NCBI RefSeq assembly: GCF_023740735.1
Contig: NZ_JAMRXH010000006.1
Span: forward strand, 372,001 to 436,000
Reading direction: 5' to 3'
DNA: 64,000 bases
Source: Nocardia sp. CDC159
Lineage (GTDB): Bacteria > Actinomycetota > Actinomycetes > Mycobacteriales > Mycobacteriaceae
A model generated the notes under the pieces. The model searched no databases and was not told the origin of the DNA. It was given only the letters and a program-made list of their open reading frames with translations. Made by a program: the position numbers and the translations under genes. Shown piece after piece: positions 46,753 to 55,323 of this stretch; position 1 is the first letter of the stretch, and every line of letters begins with the position of its first letter.

Positions 46753-47562
46753 ATGAGAAGTGCATATCGCCGGTCGCAGCGCGGCCCCAGAATCGTCCTG
46801 CCATTCGGCGTCGCGGCCCTGCTGCTGGCGCTCATCATTGGAATCGCGGTGCTCACGCTGCGCTCCGAACAGCAAGGCTCCCAGCCGGGTTCTCCGGGGC
46901 CGACGGCCGCGCCGGAGGAACCCGGGCCGGGAATCGAGAATCCGCAGGAGATCTCGGATCTGCTGACGAAATTGGTGGTGGCGCCGGAGGCTCCGATGAC
47001 CGGCTACAGCCGCGACCAGTTTCCGCACTGGGATACCAATATTCCGGCCCACGGCTTCGGCCCGGAATTCGCGCAATACAGCAAGTGCACCACCCGCGAG
47101 GTCATGATGCTGCGCGATGCGGAGGGTGCGGTGCGGCTCGACCCCAAGACCTGCGATCTGACCGTCGGCAAGGGCGGGGGTTGGCGCGATCGGTACGGCG
47201 TGATCGACCGCAAGACCGGCAAACTCGCCCCCTACAAATTCATCACCGACCCCAAGGGTGTGGACGCCGAGCACATCGTCCCGCTCGCCGAGGCCTGGCG
47301 CTCCGGAGCCGCGGCCCGCGACGAGAACACCCGCCGCGATATTGCCAACGACGCGCTGAACCTCGTCGCCTCCGACCCGTCGGCCAACCGCTCCAAGGGC
47401 GATCAGGACGCCGCCAATTATCTGCCCCCCGGAAAGTTCCGGTGTGCCTACGTCGCTCATTACATCAAGGTCAAAGTAAAATACGCACTGACAGTGGATC
47501 CGGCCGAGCAGACCGCATTGCGCGCCGCAGTCGACGACTGCGCCCGTCGAGGAGGCTTCTGA
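46753..47562 (+). CDS. Membrane-anchored HNH-type nuclease (DUF1524-like)
   Basis: ATG 46753 gives 269 residues; in-frame GTG codons at 46681 and 46738 are alternatives. A basic start and one membrane segment (VLPFGVAALLLALIIGIAVL, residues about 15-36) place the rest outside the cytoplasm. The domain at about 90-265 has CTTREVMMLRD, then GVDAEHIVPLAEAWRSGA, IANDALNLVASDPSANRSKG and DQDAANYLPP. This is the His-Asn-rich HNH/DUF1524 pattern of secreted actinobacterial nucleases. It may degrade extracellular DNA. Confidence 0.83.
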   Translation: MRSAYRRSQRGPRIVLPFGVAALLLALIIGIAVLTLRSEQQGSQPGSPGPTAAPEEPGPGIENPQEISDLLTKLVVAPEAPMTGYSRDQFPHWDTNIPAHGFGPEFAQYSKCTTREVMMLRDAEGAVRLDPKTCDLTVGKGGGWRDRYGVIDRKTGKLAPYKFITDPKGVDAEHIVPLAEAWRSGAAARDENTRRDIANDALNLVASDPSANRSKGDQDAANYLPPGKFRCAYVAHYIKVKVKYALTVDPAEQTALRAAVDDCARRGGF

Positions 47563-47600
47563 TCATCGAAATCGTCGAGATCGCCGCCAAGGCCGCCGTC

Positions 47601-47825
47601 ATGACCGAAGAAGAGGGCACCATCTCCGGCGATCTCGACGTCGCCGTCGACGAATCCGGCAGGGCCCTGGTCCGCTACCGCGACACCGACACCTGGTACA
47701 CCATCGGCAATCTGGAGGGCAGCGAACCCCTGCGCTGGTCCTCGGCCACCGAACTGGCCAAGGCCATCGAATCCGAGATCGGCCAGCGCGACCCCGCGGG
47801 CAACACCATCCCCTTCGAGGCGTGA
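47601..47825 (+). CDS. Small acidic protein, 74 residues
   Basis: ATG 47601 gives 74 residues (MTEEEGTISGDLDVAVDESG, then ALVRYRDTDTWYTIGN, LEGSEPLRWSSATELAKAIE). Coding bias continues upstream to about 47565, so a non-ATG start near the previous stop is possible. It is acidic and soluble, with a beta-rich middle. No family recognised. It follows the HNH nuclease gene closely and could be its partner or inhibitor, but an exported nuclease needs no cytosolic inhibitor by rule. This is speculation. Confidence 0.62.
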   Translation: MTEEEGTISGDLDVAVDESGRALVRYRDTDTWYTIGNLEGSEPLRWSSATELAKAIESEIGQRDPAGNTIPFEA

Positions 47826-47829
47826 GGGT

Positions 47830-48267
47830 TCAGGCCAGTTGTTCGGCGCGGGTTTTCAGGGCGGCGGTCATGGCGGTGAAGCCGGACTGCAGGGCCTTGC
47901 CCATCGGGACGGTGACGAGCGGGCGTAGCCAGCCGTCCAGTTCGAAGTGGGAGGTGTAGCGGGTGATGGTGGGGGTGAGCGGGGTCAGGGTGTGGGAGCG
48001 GAGGCTGCGCAACGCGCCCAGGGGCAGGGGCTTCATGGCGTAGCTGAATTCGGTGCCGGGGGTGTGGGAGCGGATCCATTCACGTTGGGCGCGTTGGCGG
48101 GGACCGAGCTGGACCCGCATATCGATGGGGGAGCCGGGCTCGAGGGTGGTGGCGCAGGCCGAGACGAAGGGGTTCCATTCGCCGTAGCGCTCGAAATCGG
48201 TGAGCACCTTCCACACCACCTCGGCGGATGCCGCGATCTCCACGCTGTCATCGATCACAAAAGCCAT
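47830..48267 (-). CDS. SRPBCC family protein
   Basis: This 145-residue protein begins MAFVIDDSVEIAASAEVVWK and has the START-like pattern: VLTDFERYGEWNPFVSAC, then SPIDMRVQLGPRQRAQ, HFELDGWLRPLVTVPMGKAL, and a C-terminal helix. It resembles polyketide cyclase/dehydrase-type SRPBCC proteins. Ligand and role are unknown. It is probably in one transcript with the TetR gene upstream (26 bases between). Confidence 0.8.
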   Translation of the reverse strand: MAFVIDDSVEIAASAEVVWKVLTDFERYGEWNPFVSACATTLEPGSPIDMRVQLGPRQRAQREWIRSHTPGTEFSYAMKPLPLGALRSLRSHTLTPLTPTITRYTSHFELDGWLRPLVTVPMGKALQSGFTAMTAALKTRAEQLA

Positions 48268-48292
48268 GCCCGGAACAATACTGAAACCGGTT

Positions 48293-48862
48293 TCAACGCG
48301 CTGGCGGGAGGGCCAGGTTGATCAGGCGGCGGGCGGCCTTGGACACGCGGGTGTTGTCGCCGGTGACCAGGCGGTCCTGCAGCAGGCCGCGGATGCCCGA
48401 GATCAGCAGGGTGGCAGTGGTTTGCGGGTCCGGGAAGGCGGGGTCGAGCTCGGTGAGGACCCGGGTCAGGGCTTCGACGAGCCCGTGCACGGCCTCCTCG
48501 GCGTAGGCGGCGTAGGGGCTGCCGGGGACCGAGGCGATGCCGAGCACCTGGAACAGCACCCGCGTGCTGGTGGCCCAGTCGCTGGTGGTGTTGACCACGA
48601 ACGATTCGATCAGGCGTCGGCGCAGGGTGTCGATATCGGGCACGTCGGCGAACAGACCCGCGATATCCGGACGCTGGGTCTCGAGCGCCGCGACCAGCAT
48701 CTGCTCCTTGGTGCCGAAGTAGTGGATCAGCATGCGCGAACTCGTGCCCAGATAGTCGGCGAGCGGGCGCAGCGACAGTTCGGTCAGTCCGCGTTCGCCG
48801 ATATAGGCGATGACACCGGAGAGCAGTTCGGCTCGGCGAGCCTGGTCTAGGGGTCTGGGCAC
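48293..48862 (-). CDS. TetR family regulator beside the ketosynthase gene
   Basis: GTG 48862 gives 189 residues ([20 protein letters not shown]). The longer frame from ATG 48895 would place its codons 4-9 on the palindrome 48871-48886, so the shorter start is preferred and may be leaderless. The helix-turn-helix is at residues about 18-55 ([34 protein letters not shown]). The operator lies between it and the divergent KAS gene, so it likely represses both in response to an acyl or lipid-like ligand. Confidence 0.85.
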   Translation of the reverse strand: MPRPLDQARRAELLSGVIAYIGERGLTELSLRPLADYLGTSSRMLIHYFGTKEQMLVAALETQRPDIAGLFADVPDIDTLRRRLIESFVVNTTSDWATSTRVLFQVLGIASVPGSPYAAYAEEAVHGLVEALTRVLTELDPAFPDPQTTATLLISGIRGLLQDRLVTGDNTRVSKAARRLINLALPPAR

Positions 48863-48870
48863 GAGTTGAC

Positions 48871-48886
48871 TGTAGCGGGCGCTACA
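48871..48886. promoter_or_regulatory. TetR operator shared with the ketosynthase gene
   Basis: TGTAGCGGGCGCTACA has perfect 7-base arms around GG. It lies 8 bases before the chosen TetR start and 15 bases before the KAS ATG, so one bound dimer could block both divergent promoters. Confidence 0.75.
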
Positions 48887-48901
48887 GGTATCCATGACCG
48901 C

Positions 48902-50152
48902 ATGACTGTAACGACTGCTTCACTTACGCCTGCCCGACGCGCGGTCGTCGTCACCGGCATGACCACCACCACCTGCCTCGCGCCCGATCTGGACGGCACC
49001 TGGGACGCCCTGCTGCGCGGCGAGAGCGGAATCGGCCCACTGGCCGACGATTTCGTCACCGAGTACGACCTCCCGGTTCGCATCGGCGGCAAGTTGAAGC
49101 AGCAGCCGGGCGAGCATCTGACCCGCATCGAGCAGCGGCGACACTCCTATGTGCAGCAGATGGCTCTGGTACTGGGTCGCCAGGTGTGGGGCGAGGCGGG
49201 TAAGCCCGACGTGGACGGCGAGCGGCTCGGCGTGGCGGTCGGCACCGGACTCGGCGGCGGCGACGCCTTCCTCACCGCGGTCGACGCCATGCGCGCGGGC
49301 GGATATCGCAAGGTGCCGCCGCTGACCGTCCCGATGGTGATGCCCAACGGCTCGGCCGCCCGGGTGGGTCTCGAATTCGGCGCGAAGGCAGGCGTTTACG
49401 CGCCGACCTCGGCCTGCTCGTCGGGCGCGGAGGCCATCGCGCACGCCTGGCGGCTGATCGCGACGGGCGAGGCGGATGTGGTGATCGCCGGGGGCGTGGA
49501 GGGCTACATCGAGGCGGTGCCGATCGCCAGCTTCGCGATGATGCGCGCGATGAGCACCCGCAACGACGAACCCGCCCGCGCCTCACGACCTTTCGACCGC
49601 GATCGCGACGGGTTCGTCTTCGGCGAGGCCGGTGCGATGCTGGTGCTGGAATCGGAGGAGTTCGCGACGGCGCGGCGGGCGAAGATCCTCGGGCGTGTCC
49701 TGGGCGCGGGCATCACCTCCGACGGCTATCACATCACCGGCACCGAACCCGAGGGTGCGGGCGCCGCGCGGGCCATGCGCAAGGCAATCGAGGCGGCGGG
49801 ACTGACCGGCGCCGACATCGAGCATGTCAACGCGCACGCCACCTCGACGCCGGTCGGCGACGCCTCGGAGGCGAATGCCATTGCGGCGGTGGCCCGCGAC
49901 GCCTCGGTGTACGCGCCCAAGGGCGCGCTGGGGCATTCCATCGGCGCGGTCGGTGCACTGGAGGCGATCCTGACGCTGCGCACCCTCGAGGAGCAGATCG
50001 TGCCGCCGACACTGAATTTCGAGCAGCCGGACCCGGGGGTCGAGTTGGACATCGTGCACGGGCAGGCGCGCCGCCAGACGATGTCCTATGCGCTGAGCAA
50101 CTCCTTCGGATTCGGCGGGCACAACGTCACTCTCGCCTTCGGCCGGGCCTGA
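48902..50152 (+). CDS. Beta-ketoacyl-ACP synthase, KasA/KasB-like
   Basis: ATG 48902 gives 416 residues. It is a KAS II-type condensing enzyme with the Cys-His-His triad Cys172 ([13 protein letters not shown]), His312 ([11 protein letters not shown]) and His345 ([12 protein letters not shown]), near the positions recalled for mycobacterial KasA. Other motifs are [18 protein letters not shown] and NSFGFGGHN. It elongates acyl chains on a carrier protein, here perhaps for mycolate precursors. It has no acyl-carrier or second KAS gene beside it, unlike the mycobacterial kasA-kasB cluster, so it may be an extra, separately regulated copy. Confidence 0.87.
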   Translation: MTVTTASLTPARRAVVVTGMTTTTCLAPDLDGTWDALLRGESGIGPLADDFVTEYDLPVRIGGKLKQQPGEHLTRIEQRRHSYVQQMALVLGRQVWGEAGKPDVDGERLGVAVGTGLGGGDAFLTAVDAMRAGGYRKVPPLTVPMVMPNGSAARVGLEFGAKAGVYAPTSACSSGAEAIAHAWRLIATGEADVVIAGGVEGYIEAVPIASFAMMRAMSTRNDEPARASRPFDRDRDGFVFGEAGAMLVLESEEFATARRAKILGRVLGAGITSDGYHITGTEPEGAGAARAMRKAIEAAGLTGADIEHVNAHATSTPVGDASEANAIAAVARDASVYAPKGALGHSIGAVGALEAILTLRTLEEQIVPPTLNFEQPDPGVELDIVHGQARRQTMSYALSNSFGFGGHNVTLAFGRA

Positions 50153-50582
50153 TCGGTTCGTCCCCAGGTTTGTCCCACGCATGTGGAATTGACGCTGTTC
50201 ACGCTTATCCACCGAAAGCTGTGGATGAGAGTGAGGGTTCGCGGTTGCTGTGGATAAGCTCGGCGCGGCGACACGGACCGTATGGTCCTTTCCCGCGTTA
50301 CGGGTGGAAGATCCCAAGTGGCAGTAACTAATTGGTACTTCTAGACTGTGTATCGCCACTAATTGTCACCCCGCCTGTGGATGAATCACCTTGGCGACCA
50401 GGGCAATTCGGGCATCGATGCGGGGTGTGCAGCGTGGCGCGCCCCGCTCTCCGACATCGGTGAGCGAACCCCCTCCCGACCGGTGCCGATTCGCGATCAC
50501 GGCGACGGCAAACCTGGTGCGCGGGCGTTCACCCGGGTTGGGTAGTTTGGATTTGCTGTCGGGTCGAGGTGAAGGTTGCGGG
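50153..50582. other. 430-base intergenic region with DnaA-box-like sites
   Basis: No credible gene. Four 9-mers resemble the DnaA box: TTATCCACC (50205-50213), TGTGGATGA (50220-50228), TGTGGATAA (50249-50257, a consensus match) and TGTGGATGA (50376-50384). The first two face each other across 6 bases. The rest contains a direct repeat (50327-50365) and the promoter of the methionine-salvage operon, whose leader I could not fold into a known riboswitch. Confidence 0.5.
50327..50365. repeat. Pair of ACTAATTG direct repeats
   Basis: ACTAATTG occurs at 50327-50334 and 50358-50365, starting 31 bases apart (about three helical turns), in an AT-rich patch of an otherwise GC-rich region. It could be a regulator site for the mtn operon. 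Confidence 0.4.
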
Positions 50583-52481
50583 ATGAGTGAGGTTTCGATC
50601 GCGTGGGTCGATGGGGCGCTGGTCACCATCGATCAGCGCGCGCTGCCGCGGGAACTGCGGGAGTTGCGGATCACGACGGTCGACGAGGTCATCGACGCGA
50701 TCAAGACGCTGGCCATCCGGGGCGCGCCCGCGATCGGCGTGTCCGGGGCGTTCGGCGTGGTGCTGGCCGCCCGCGCGCACCCCGGCGATCCGGCGACGGT
50801 GACCGCCGAGGCCGAGCGCATCGCCGCCGCCCGCCCGACCGCGGTGAACCTGGCCTGGGGTGTGCGGCGCGCGCTGGCGAAGCTGCCGGCCGGTCCGCAG
50901 GCCGTGCTCGACGAGGCGCTGGCGATGCTGGCCGAGGACGGCCGGGTCAATCGCGCCGCGGCGACCCACGCCGCCGATCTGCTGCAGCGACTGTGTCCGG
51001 ACCGGCCGCTGCGCGTCCTCACCCATTGCAATACCGGCCGGTTGGCCACCACCGCCTTCGGCACCGCACTGGGCGCGCTGCGGGTGCTGCACGAGCGCGG
51101 CGCGATCGAGAACGTCCTGGTCGACGAGACCCGCCCGCTGCTGCAGGGCGCCCGGCTGACCGCGTGGGAGCTCGCGGAGGCCGCGATCCCGCATCGGCTG
51201 ACGATCGACTCCGCGGCCGCGTGGGCGATGGCCACCGGCCGGGTGGACGCGGTGATCGTCGGCGCGGACCGCATCACCGCCGACGGTTCGGTCGCCAATA
51301 AGATCGGTACGTATTCCCTGGCGCTGGCCGCGAATCATCACGGCATCCCCTTCATCGTGGTCGCCCCCGAATCCACCCGCGATCTCGACACCGCCACCGG
51401 CGACCGGATCGTGGTCGAGGAACGGGCCGCGCTCGAGATCACCCACGTCGGGGGAGTCGCCACCGCGCCCGAGGGGACCGAGGTCTTCAATCCGGCCTTC
51501 GACGTCACCCCGCCGGATCTGGTGACCGCGGTGGTCACCGAAAACGGCGTGCTGCCATCCACATCCGCGCGGTGGGCGACGGCCGTGGCCGCGGCCTCGG
51601 GCGAGACCGTCGCGCGGCGGGCGGCCACACCGGACGCCGGAGCACGCGACGGCGCGGCCCATCACCCCCGCGGCGAGAACCCGGCCGCGCCGCAGGGCGC
51701 CACGGGCCGGGCGGGCGAGCGGTCGGATTCGGTTGGGGCACCGGCCGACGGCGACATCGTGCGCACATTGGCACAGCGTGCCGATCAGTACGTCGAGACG
51801 GTCGTGGAGAAGACCCGCAAATTCCTCGCCGACCAGCTCGACGGCCCGCGGGCCGACGACGCCGCCGAGCGGCGGATCGCCGAGATCGCCAGGGGCCTCT
51901 ACACGCGCGGCTGGATGCCCGGCACCGCGGGGAACATCTCGGTGCGCGCGGGGCAGACGGCGATCGTCACCGGCAGCGGGCTGTCCAAGGGTGAGCTCGC
52001 CGCCGGTGACATGGTGACGGTGAATATCGCCGATTCCCAGCCGATTTCCGGCTCCCGGCGCCCCTCGGCGGAGACCACCATCCACACCGCCGTCTATCGG
52101 GCCACCGATGCCGCCGCCGTGGTGCACGTGCATCCGCCGCATGCCACCGCCCAGTCGATCGACGCACCCGCGGCACTGCGCTTCGCCGGCTACGAGCTCA
52201 TCAAGGGACTCGGGGCGACGGAAACCATTGACATACCGGTGTTTTCCAACCACGCTGACGTTCCGCGCATCGGTGCCGATATCGAGCGCCATCTGATCGA
52301 GCACCCGGATGCGCCGCCGGTCCTGTTCATCGCCGGGCACGGCATCACCGCCTGGGGAGCGACCCTCGCGCAGGCTCGCGACCGCGCCGAATGCCTGGAG
52401 GCGATGTGCGAGCTGGTGACGCTCACCGGCCGTCGTGCGATCGGAGCGAACCACCGCGGGTCCGAGGAGGAATCGAAATGA
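50583..52481 (+). CDS. mtnA: Fused MtnA-MtnB: methylthioribose-1-P isomerase and methylthioribulose-1-P dehydratase
   Basis: One 632-residue frame carries two consecutive enzymes of methionine salvage. Residues 1-345 are MtnA: RGAPAIGVSGAFGV, HCNTGRLATT with Cys149, and VGADRITADGSVANKIGTYS with Asp228. It isomerises methylthioribose-1-phosphate. Residues about 346-395 are a Gly/Ala/Pro-rich linker, and 395-430 a helix. Residues 430-632 are MtnB, a class II aldolase-fold Zn dehydratase: MPGTAGNISVRAG, TGSGLSKGEL, VVHVHPPHAT with His515 and His517, and IAGHGITAWG with His586. ATG 50583 follows AAGG. The stop overlaps mtnD by 4 bases. Confidence 0.92.
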   Translation: MSEVSIAWVDGALVTIDQRALPRELRELRITTVDEVIDAIKTLAIRGAPAIGVSGAFGVVLAARAHPGDPATVTAEAERIAAARPTAVNLAWGVRRALAKLPAGPQAVLDEALAMLAEDGRVNRAAATHAADLLQRLCPDRPLRVLTHCNTGRLATTAFGTALGALRVLHERGAIENVLVDETRPLLQGARLTAWELAEAAIPHRLTIDSAAAWAMATGRVDAVIVGADRITADGSVANKIGTYSLALAANHHGIPFIVVAPESTRDLDTATGDRIVVEERAALEITHVGGVATAPEGTEVFNPAFDVTPPDLVTAVVTENGVLPSTSARWATAVAAASGETVARRAATPDAGARDGAAHHPRGENPAAPQGATGRAGERSDSVGAPADGDIVRTLAQRADQYVETVVEKTRKFLADQLDGPRADDAAERRIAEIARGLYTRGWMPGTAGNISVRAGQTAIVTGSGLSKGELAAGDMVTVNIADSQPISGSRRPSAETTIHTAVYRATDAAAVVHVHPPHATAQSIDAPAALRFAGYELIKGLGATETIDIPVFSNHADVPRIGADIERHLIEHPDAPPVLFIAGHGITAWGATLAQARDRAECLEAMCELVTLTGRRAIGANHRGSEEESK

Positions 52482-53056
52482 CCCTGCTGCAGATCATGGC
52501 CGACAGCGATGCCGCCGAGGTGCGGCTGCGCACGTCCGATCCGGAGGTGATCGCGGCCGAATTGCGCAAGCGCGGCATCGTTTTCGACCGCTGGCCCACC
52601 CCGGCGGCGCTCGATGCGAGCACCTCCACCGACGCCCTGCTCGCCGAATACGCCGACCGCATCGGCGAGCTCAACGCCGACGGCCGCTACAAGCACATCG
52701 ACGTGGCCCGCATCCACCCCGACGACGACGATCCGGAATGGCCCGCCAAGGCCCGCGGCGCGCGGGAGAAGTTCCTCTCCGAGCACCGCCACGCCGAGGA
52801 CGAGGTGCGCTTCTTCGCCGGTGGGCGCGGCTGCTTCTATCTGCATCTGGACGGCGAGGTGCTGGCGACGGTGTGCGAGGCGGGGGATCTGGTGTCGGTG
52901 CCCGCGGGCACGCTGCACTGGTTCGACATGGGCACCCGGCCCGACTTCGTCGCCGTGCGGTTCTTCGAGGAGGAGGACGGCTGGATCGGCGACTTCACCG
53001 GCAACACCATCGGTGAGCGCTTCCCGACCCTCGACGAATTGCTCGCGACCGCATGA
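52478..53056 (+). CDS. mtnD: Acireductone dioxygenase
   Basis: ATG 52478 overlaps the previous stop (ATGA) with GAGGAGG upstream. This is a 192-residue cupin with metal ligands in SEHRHAEDEVRFFAGGRGCF (His-x-His and Glu) and the second cupin motif VPAGTLHWFDMG with His. It cleaves the acireductone made by MtnC to the 2-oxo precursor of methionine and formate (Fe form) or off-pathway products (Ni form). GNTIGERFPTLDEL is the usual family ending region. Confidence 0.93.
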   Translation: MTLLQIMADSDAAEVRLRTSDPEVIAAELRKRGIVFDRWPTPAALDASTSTDALLAEYADRIGELNADGRYKHIDVARIHPDDDDPEWPAKARGAREKFLSEHRHAEDEVRFFAGGRGCFYLHLDGEVLATVCEAGDLVSVPAGTLHWFDMGTRPDFVAVRFFEEEDGWIGDFTGNTIGERFPTLDELLATA

Positions 53057-53130
53057 GCGGTCAGGGCCCGGAGGCGGCAGCGGAGCGTAACCACGCAGGG
53101 CCCAGAGCTCATGCCGAAAGAGAACACAGC

Positions 53131-53841
53131 ATGAGCGTCCGGCCCGGAGGCGGCATTCGCGCGATCGTCGTCGATATCGAGGGCACCACCAGCCCGACCA
53201 GTGCGGTGCGGGAGGACCTCTACGGATACACCCGTGCGCGGCTGCCGCAGTGGTTGCGCGACAACCGCGGCGGCGCGGCCGATGCGGTCCTCGCGCAGGC
53301 CCGTGAGCTGGCCGCTCGCCCCGATGCCGACGAGGCCGAGGTGGCCGAGATCCTGCGCGGCTGGCTGAATTCGGATGTGAAGGCCCAGCCGCTCAAGACC
53401 GCGCAGGGACTGATCTGCGCCGAGGGCTTCCGCGACGGCGCGTTGCACGGGGAATTCTTCCCGGACGCGCCGCCCGCCCTGCGGGCCTGGCATGCGGCGG
53501 GGATCGCGCTGTTTGTGTACTCCTCGGGTTCGGTGCGCAACCAACAGGATTGGTTCGCCCACGCCCGCGGCGGTGAGCTGGCCTCGCTGATCGGCGACTG
53601 GTTCGACCTGAACAATGCCGGGCCCAAGCGCGAGGCCGCCTCCTACGAGAAGATCGCCGGAGCCATCGGCGTGCCGGGCGAGCGGATCCTGTTCCTGTCC
53701 GACCACCCCGACGAACTCGACGCCGCGGTGGCAGAGGGCTGGCAGGCCGTCGGCGTGACCCGGCCGGGGGAGCCGAATTCGCCGCGGCCGCCGCATCGCT
53801 GGATCGGATCGTTCGCCGAGCTCGACCCCGAGCGGCTGTAG
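53131..53841 (+). CDS. mtnC: Enolase-phosphatase E1
   Basis: ATG 53131 (MSVRPGGGIRAIVVDIEGTT) gives 236 residues, close to the family length. ATG 53053 overlaps the mtnD stop and would add 26 residues with no conserved sequence, but it has the better coupling position. The HAD motifs are VVDIEGTTSPTSAV (nucleophile Asp15), VYSSGSVRNQQDWF and FLSDHPDELDAAVAEGWQAV. It converts diketo-methylthiopentyl phosphate to the acireductone used by MtnD. The operon has no MTA phosphorylase and no transaminase, so those must be encoded elsewhere. Confidence 0.9.
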   Translation: MSVRPGGGIRAIVVDIEGTTSPTSAVREDLYGYTRARLPQWLRDNRGGAADAVLAQARELAARPDADEAEVAEILRGWLNSDVKAQPLKTAQGLICAEGFRDGALHGEFFPDAPPALRAWHAAGIALFVYSSGSVRNQQDWFAHARGGELASLIGDWFDLNNAGPKREAASYEKIAGAIGVPGERILFLSDHPDELDAAVAEGWQAVGVTRPGEPNSPRPPHRWIGSFAELDPERL

Positions 53842-53863
53842 CGGCCGTTCGTCTCGGTGCCGG

Positions 53864-54676
53864 TCAGCGGATCGGGTCGGCGAGGAATTCCGCGACGGCC
53901 CGGCGCAGCCGCGGATCGTACAGGGCGGTGATGTGACCGCGGCCGTGCAGCATGACCAGGCGCGCGCCCGAAATGCCGACCACGGTCGCATGAACGAGCG
54001 TGGGCGGTACCAGCCGATCGCGGGTGGCGGCGACGATCAGCACCGGTATCTCGAGCTCGCCGAGCCGGTCGGTGACATTCCAGCTCCGCAGCGCCTGCAC
54101 CAGCGCCGTCTCGCCGGGCGCCGGCGGTCTGCGGCGGGCCAGCAGTGCAAGCGTCATGACCAGGCGCAGCGGTCCGTGCGCGATCAGGCCGCTGCCGATC
54201 CAGGCGGCGGAGCGTCCCGCCCGCTCCAGTTCCATCATCCGTGCCAGATCCCGCAGGCCCCGCTCGTCCACCCGACTCGCGGCGACGCAGAGCGCCAAGC
54301 GCCGCACGGTCTTCGGATGATCCAGCGCGAGTTGCAGCGCGATCAGGCCCCCGGCCGAGACGCCCATGACGTCCACCGGCTCGTCGAACCGGTCGCGCAG
54401 CGCGTCGGCATGCCAGCCCGCCAGATCGGCGATGGTCATATCCACCGGCGGGCGCACCGGGCGGTGGATCAGATGGATCGTGCGCCCGAGTCCCGCGGCC
54501 AGCGTGCCGGTCGAGCGGGCCACCCGCCACGGCACGCGCTCGGAAAGGTCGGCGCCCGGACCCAGTCCGGGCAGCACCACCAGCGGCGGGCCCGTGCCCA
54601 TGGTCACCGCCGACAAGCCGTCGTTCAACGGCTCGCCGCGGACGCTTCCCCGTTCCCAGCGCGTACCGGCCGCCAT
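53864..54676 (-). CDS. Alpha/beta hydrolase
   Basis: This 270-residue protein has VVLPGLGPGADLS in place of the usual HG oxyanion motif and nucleophile elbow GVSAGG. The acid is in VAATRDRLVPP and the His in HGRGHITALYD. The N-terminus (MAAGTRWERGSVRGEPLNDG) shows no signal. The cap region has ARMMELERAGRSAAWIG. It resembles lysophospholipase or ester hydrolase types. Substrate unknown. It is convergent with mtnC, 22 bases apart, and may be downstream of the conservon. Confidence 0.82.
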   Translation of the reverse strand: MAAGTRWERGSVRGEPLNDGLSAVTMGTGPPLVVLPGLGPGADLSERVPWRVARSTGTLAAGLGRTIHLIHRPVRPPVDMTIADLAGWHADALRDRFDEPVDVMGVSAGGLIALQLALDHPKTVRRLALCVAASRVDERGLRDLARMMELERAGRSAAWIGSGLIAHGPLRLVMTLALLARRRPPAPGETALVQALRSWNVTDRLGELEIPVLIVAATRDRLVPPTLVHATVVGISGARLVMLHGRGHITALYDPRLRRAVAEFLADPIR

Positions 54677-54734
54677 ATCCGGTGAACGGCCGTGCGCGGG
54701 GAAAGTTCCGCGCTTTATCGAATCGTGTTGCGGC

Positions 54735-55316
54735 TCAGGCCACCGAGGTGGTGGCGCGCACGATCAGATGTTCCACCAGGGTCATCAGCACGTTCTTGCA
54801 CGACGAACGGTCGCGCGCGTCGCACAGCACGACCGGTGCGTGCGGATCCAGATCGAGCGCGTCGCGGACCTCCTCGGTGGTGTACACCGGGGCGTTCTCG
54901 AAACAGTTGACCGCGACCGCGAACGACAGGCCGCGGCGCTCGAAGAAATCGATGGCCGCGAAGGAGTTCTCGAGACGACGGGTATCGGCGATGACCACCG
55001 CCCCCAGCGCGCCGCGGGCCAATTCGTCCCACAGGAACCAGAATCGGTCCTGGCCGGGGGTGCCGAACAGGTACAGCACCAGGTTCTCATCGATGGTGAT
55101 GCGGCCGAAATCCAGCGCCACGGTGGTGGTGGTCTTGCCCTCGACGCCGGACAGATCGTCGACGCCGGTGGACAATTCGGTGATCAGTTCCTCGGTGCGC
55201 AGCGGCGCGATCTCACTGATCGAGGACACCATCGTGGTCTTGCCGACACCGAACCCGCCGGCGATGAGAATCTTGACCGAGGCGGCCAGGGGTGCCGCAG
55301 ACGTCGTATCAGACAC
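54735..55316 (-). CDS. Conservon GTPase (CvnD-type)
   Basis: This 193-residue Ras/MglA-like GTPase has the P-loop IAGGFGVGKTTMVSSISEI, switch region TTTTVALDFGRITID, G3 motif YLFGTPGQDRFWFLWDE and an N-type G4 region VAVNCFENAP. It is the fourth gene of the conservon (kinase, roadblock, DUF742, GTPase) typical of streptomycetes and nocardiae. In streptomycetes such modules form a membrane complex resembling eukaryotic G-protein signalling and affect development. It starts 7 bases after the DUF742 stop. Confidence 0.92.
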   Translation of the reverse strand: MSDTTSAAPLAASVKILIAGGFGVGKTTMVSSISEIAPLRTEELITELSTGVDDLSGVEGKTTTTVALDFGRITIDENLVLYLFGTPGQDRFWFLWDELARGALGAVVIADTRRLENSFAAIDFFERRGLSFAVAVNCFENAPVYTTEEVRDALDLDPHAPVVLCDARDRSSCKNVLMTLVEHLIVRATTSVA

Positions 55317-55323
55317 GGGTGTT

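Noticed and set aside
45499..47460. 653-codon open frame on the minus strand across three plus-strand genes
   Set aside because: His/Arg/Gln-rich product without any motif, spanning real genes and non-coding spacers.
50200..50390. Chromosomal origin of replication
   Set aside because: Only one consensus DnaA box, no AT-rich unwinding element of size, and no dnaA, dnaN or rpmH nearby.
50391..50582. SAM riboswitch in front of the methionine-salvage operon
   Set aside because: Expected from pathway logic, but I could not identify the conserved core or pairing of a known SAM riboswitch by eye.
50529..52454. 641-codon open frame antisense to the MtnA-MtnB gene
   Set aside because: Gly/Arg-rich shadow with no domain; the sense strand has both active sites.
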